This document shows, in pieces, positions 7,562 to 9,611 of a stretch of DNA of 9,611 nt; the first letter of the stretch is position 1; every line of letters begins with the position of its first letter. The notes beneath the pieces are model-generated. The model did not search any database. It saw only the letters and a list, made by a program, of their open reading frames with translations, and was not told the DNA's origin. Made by a program: the position numbers and the translations under genes. The stretch comes from Tatlockia sp. (GTDB lineage: Bacteria > Cyanobacteriota > Cyanobacteriia > Cyanobacteriales > Chroococcidiopsidaceae), in contig JACCVJ010000310.1 of NCBI GenBank assembly GCA_013698215.1, positions 1-9,611 of the forward strand, in the 5' to 3' direction.

Positions 7562-7709
7562 TAAATGGCTTTCCAGTATTAATCTTTATATCTACTTATG
7601 ATGAATTAAATTATTGTGTATTTTTGTAAAGATTTTGATTCTTCATCTAGCTTTCACTTGCGTATTTTTACTCATTGACGTATAATTGTATAATGGGAGT
7701 ACCAGCATA

Positions 7710-7733
7710 AATATTATCAGTGCCAATATTATC
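7710..7733 (-). repeat. Two 9-bp direct repeats in the glcD leader
   Basis: GATAATATT occurs twice on the minus strand (7725-7733 and 7710-7718), 15 nt start to start, beginning about 8 nt downstream of the predicted glcD transcription start. It could be a regulator site or part of a decayed short coding stretch; in AT-rich DNA chance is not excluded. Confidence 0.4.
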
Positions 7734-7746
7734 CATTATAACATAA

Positions 7747-7775
7747 ATTTTAAACCAAAAAGCACCCAAAGTCAA
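7747..7775 (-). promoter_or_regulatory. Predicted sigma70-type promoter of glcD
   Basis: On the minus strand TTGACT (7770-7775) and TAAAAT (7747-7752) are exactly 17 nt apart, five of six matches at each element. Transcription would start near 7740, giving a leader of about 180 nt to the glcD ATG. The -35 lies 13 nt past the stop of the ABC binding-protein gene, and no terminator hairpin is seen between them, so read-through from the ABC operon is also possible. Confidence 0.6.
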
Positions 7776-7787
7776 GCCCCATCTCCC

Positions 7788-8678
7788 TTATTTACTCAGC
7801 TTTTTTGCTTGTAAAAACTCCCTAACAACTTGTTTAACATCACGCTTTTCGCCTTCTACTTGATAATTCAAACGACGCATTTGTGATTCATCAATTAAAC
7901 CGCCTAGTTGCGCGATCGCACTTTGCAATTGCGGGTGCTGTTTCAAAGCCGCTTGACGCACAATTGGCGTAGCTTCGTAGGGTGGAAAGTAATGCTTATC
8001 GTCAGTCAGCACAACCAAGTCTAAGCGCGGAATTGCCCCATCGGTAGAATTTCCGGCAACTAAATCTACTTGCTTTTGCTGCAATGCTTGGTACAGCAAA
8101 CCTAGATCAATAATTTTAGGTGGTTTAGCAAACTTGAGATTATAGGTTTTACTAAGTCCTGGCAAACCGTCTTCGCGTTCGCTAAATTCGTAGCCAAAGC
8201 CTGCTTGCCATTGGGGAGTATATTTAGCTGCTTGGGAAATTGTTTGCAGATTTTTTGCTCTAGCATCATCGCCGCGAATAACCATAGCAAAGGTATTTTG
8301 AAAGCCCAAGGGTGGCATAACTTCTAGCTGAAATTGCTCGGCGTAAGCTTGTTTTAATTGCTGGTAAACTTTTTGCGGATCGGTAATTGCCTTTTGTTTC
8401 AAAATTGTAGTAAAAGCTGTGCCTGTATATTCAACATAAGCATCAATTTGTCCGGCTTTAATCGCTTCGTGACAAATAAAAGTTCCACCAAGATGCAAGC
8501 GACGATTGACTTTTAGCTTAGTATTTGCTTCAATATGCTGCGCTAGAAGTTCGCCTAAAATATCTTGCTCAGTGAAATCTTTAGAGCCAATCGTAATACT
8601 ATTGTTAGGAGCAGAACAACTATAAATCCCAACTATCAAAGCAAAACTCAATAACCATAACGCCAAAAACCTTTTCAT
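7788..8678 (-). CDS. Osmoprotectant/quaternary-amine ABC transporter substrate-binding lipoprotein (OpuCC/OsmF-like)
   Basis: 296 residues, an OpuAC-type (PF04069) periplasmic binding protein. The N-terminus is a signal peptide with basic MKR, a hydrophobic core (4-17) and a lipobox-like IYSC ending at Cys21, so it is probably membrane-anchored by lipid; Tyr at -2 is not typical. The family signature starts with IGSKDFTEQDILGELLAQHI (30-49), and LGGTFICHEAIKAG (63-76) with IDAYVEYTGTA (78-88) follows. Later GNSTDGAI (209-216) and FPPYEATPIVR (231-241) belong to the second lobe. Likely ligands are glycine betaine, choline or similar compounds; the exact one cannot be told. The ATG overlaps the permease stop (ATGA), so translation is coupled, with an AAAGG about 10 nt upstream. 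It is the last gene of the ABC operon. Confidence 0.9.
   Translation of the reverse strand: MKRFLALWLLSFALIVGIYSCSAPNNSITIGSKDFTEQDILGELLAQHIEANTKLKVNRRLHLGGTFICHEAIKAGQIDAYVEYTGTAFTTILKQKAITDPQKVYQQLKQAYAEQFQLEVMPPLGFQNTFAMVIRGDDARAKNLQTISQAAKYTPQWQAGFGYEFSEREDGLPGLSKTYNLKFAKPPKIIDLGLLYQALQQKQVDLVAGNSTDGAIPRLDLVVLTDDKHYFPPYEATPIVRQAALKQHPQLQSAIAQLGGLIDESQMRRLNYQVEGEKRDVKQVVREFLQAKKLSK
7912..7919. repeat. HIP1 palindrome GCGATCGC
   Basis: Exact HIP1 copy in the ABC binding-protein gene. Confidence 0.95.
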
Positions 8679-9313
8679 CTTCTACTTACCTTTGTAAACC
8701 GCCCTTCAAGCCAACCAATAGCTACATCTAACAATAAAGCGATCGCCGCCGCCGGAACCGCACCCGCTAAAATTAGCTCATTATTTAACGTGGCAATCCC
8801 TCTAAATACAAATTCACCCAAACCACCCGCACCAATAGCCGCCGCAATCGTCGCCACACCAACACCAATTACCGCCGCTACTCGTACCCCCGCTAAGATT
8901 ACTCCCAAAGCTAAGGGAATTTCTACTTGCAATAATAACTGGCGGCTTGTCATCCCCATACCTCTACCAGCTTCGCGGATAGCCGGATCGATATTAACAA
9001 TCCCTGTGTAAGTATTGCGGATAATCGGTAAAAAAGAATATAAAGTTAAGGCAATAATTGCGGTACGTTCGCCAATACCGCCAATATACGGGATAGGGAG
9101 CAAAAAGCCAAACAACGCCAAGCTAGGAATTGTTTGGAGGATATTAGCAATACCTAAAATTGGTTGACGCAGATTCTCCCGACGAGTAATAACAATACCC
9201 AAAGGAATACCGATAACTGTTGCAAAAAATATCGCCGTACCCACTAAAAATAAATGTTTACCTGTTGCTTGAATAATCTCTGCGGCGTACTTAACTAAGA
9301 AAAAATTTAACAT
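8675..9313 (-). CDS. Osmoprotectant-type ABC transporter permease (OpuCB/YehW-like)
   Basis: 212 residues, the usual size for the small BPD_transp_1 permeases of OpuC/Yeh-type importers. Hydrophobic segments are seen at about 22-42, 52-74, 82-98, 133-165 and 178-200, fitting five or six membrane helices. The cytoplasmic EAA loop is present at 114-134 (EAGRGMGMTSRQ then QVEIPLA), which contacts the ATPase. IGAGGLGEFVFRGI (160-173) is a family signature. It starts 4 nt after the ATPase stop and overlaps the binding-protein start by 4 nt, so all three genes are one operon. The ATG has no clear Shine-Dalgarno; another ATG 4 nt upstream is out of frame. Many such importers have two permeases; only one is present in this window. 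Confidence 0.92.
   Translation of the reverse strand: MLNFFLVKYAAEIIQATGKHLFLVGTAIFFATVIGIPLGIVITRRENLRQPILGIANILQTIPSLALFGFLLPIPYIGGIGERTAIIALTLYSFLPIIRNTYTGIVNIDPAIREAGRGMGMTSRQLLLQVEIPLALGVILAGVRVAAVIGVGVATIAAAIGAGGLGEFVFRGIATLNNELILAGAVPAAAIALLLDVAIGWLEGRFTKVSRR
8739..8746. repeat. HIP1 palindrome GCGATCGC
   Basis: Exact HIP1 copy near the 3' end of the ABC permease gene. Confidence 0.95.
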
Positions 9314-9317
9314 TCAT

Positions 9318-9611
9318 TTATGGCTTAAACATCCCTAAACATTCTAGAAAGGCGATCGCTTCTGGGTGGGAAGACTTTAAAAATTCTGCGGGTGTTTCTA
9401 ATACTACCAAGCGTCCAGCTTCCATTAAACCAATGCGAGAAGCTAAAACAAAAGCTTCTTGGATATCGTGAGTCACAAAAACAACGGTTTTATTTAATTG
9501 CTGTTGCAGTCGATGAAACTCCTGTTGCAATTCTAGGCGCGTAATTGGATCGAGTGCGCCAAAAGGTTCATCCATTAATAATATTGGCGGGTCGGCAGCT
9601 ATAGCCCTTGC
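9318..9611 (-). CDS. ABC transporter ATP-binding protein, C-terminal part (OpuCA/YehX-like), cut by window edge
   Basis: The frame is open to the right edge and gives 97 C-terminal residues; a Met at 9575 is only the residue after ILL in Walker B, not a start. Visible in order: ARAIAADPP (1-9), which directly follows the LSGGQ signature in such proteins; Walker B ILLMDEPFGALD (10-21) with catalytic Glu15 and the D-loop; and the H-loop VTHD with His48. The Walker A and signature motifs are outside the window. The ATPase powers uptake by the downstream permease and binding lipoprotein. ProV/OpuAA/OpuCA relatives often carry C-terminal CBS domains that sense ionic strength; here the protein stops soon after the ABC domain (LGMFKP), so none is present. 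Confidence 0.92.
   Translation of the reverse strand, partial: ARAIAADPPILLMDEPFGALDPITRLELQQEFHRLQQQLNKTVVFVTHDIQEAFVLASRIGLMEAGRLVVLETPAEFLKSSHPEAIAFLECLGMFKP
9352..9359. repeat. HIP1 palindrome GCGATCGC
   Basis: Exact HIP1 copy near the 3' end of the ABC ATPase gene. Confidence 0.95.

Noticed and set aside
7667..7694. Plus-strand promoter-like TTTACT-N16-TATAAT
   Set aside because: It would point into the 3' end of the ABC operon with no plus-strand gene behind it; AT-rich sequence makes such matches frequent.
7668..7736. 22-codon minus-strand ORF as a real gene
   Set aside because: No ribosome site, almost no leader from the predicted transcription start, and no recognised similarity; kept only as an observation on the glcD leader.

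Overview
The window looks like a chromosomal stretch from a cyanobacterium. It carries six copies of the palindrome GCGATCGC (HIP1) in 9.6 kb, a CYP110-like cytochrome P450 end, a Uma2 (DUF820) protein, a DUF3352 protein, glycolate dehydrogenase genes, and the remnant of a cyanobacterial-type histidine kinase. The genus cannot be fixed from this sequence. I see no tRNA, rRNA, CRISPR array or insertion sequence.

Layout. 1-350 (+) is the C-terminal end of a P450. It runs convergently, 2 nt apart, into a minus-strand cluster: a Uma2-family protein (353-829), glcF (833-2188) and glcE (2203-3507), transcribed glcE-glcF-Uma2. From 3508 to 4518 there is no intact gene. This stretch holds a clearly broken histidine-kinase C-terminus (3689-4216, +), with two frameshifts, two in-frame stops and a damaged G2 box, followed by the startless 5' part of a DUF3352 gene. 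The DUF3352 gene body runs to 6054 (+). A perfect 10-bp inverted repeat (6058-6085) separates it from convergent glcD (6089-7561, -). Upstream of glcD lies a good sigma70-type promoter (7747-7775) and a leader of about 180 nt. From 7788 to the window end is a minus-strand ABC importer operon of the osmoprotectant/quaternary-amine type: ATPase (partial, 9318-9611), permease (8675-9313) and lipoprotein binding protein (7788-8678).

How the genes work together. GlcD, GlcE and GlcF should form the three-part glycolate dehydrogenase that oxidises 2-phosphoglycolate-derived glycolate to glyoxylate in photorespiration. GlcD and GlcE are flavoproteins and GlcF is the FeS subunit. They stand in the D-E-F order of the E. 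coli operon, but a 2.6-kb plus-strand block of degraded genes lies between D and EF. The ABC operon is an independent uptake module, probably for glycine betaine-like solutes. No new defence or mobile system is evident. The most notable points are gene decay inside the split glc locus, the N-terminally broken DUF3352 gene and the glcD leader.
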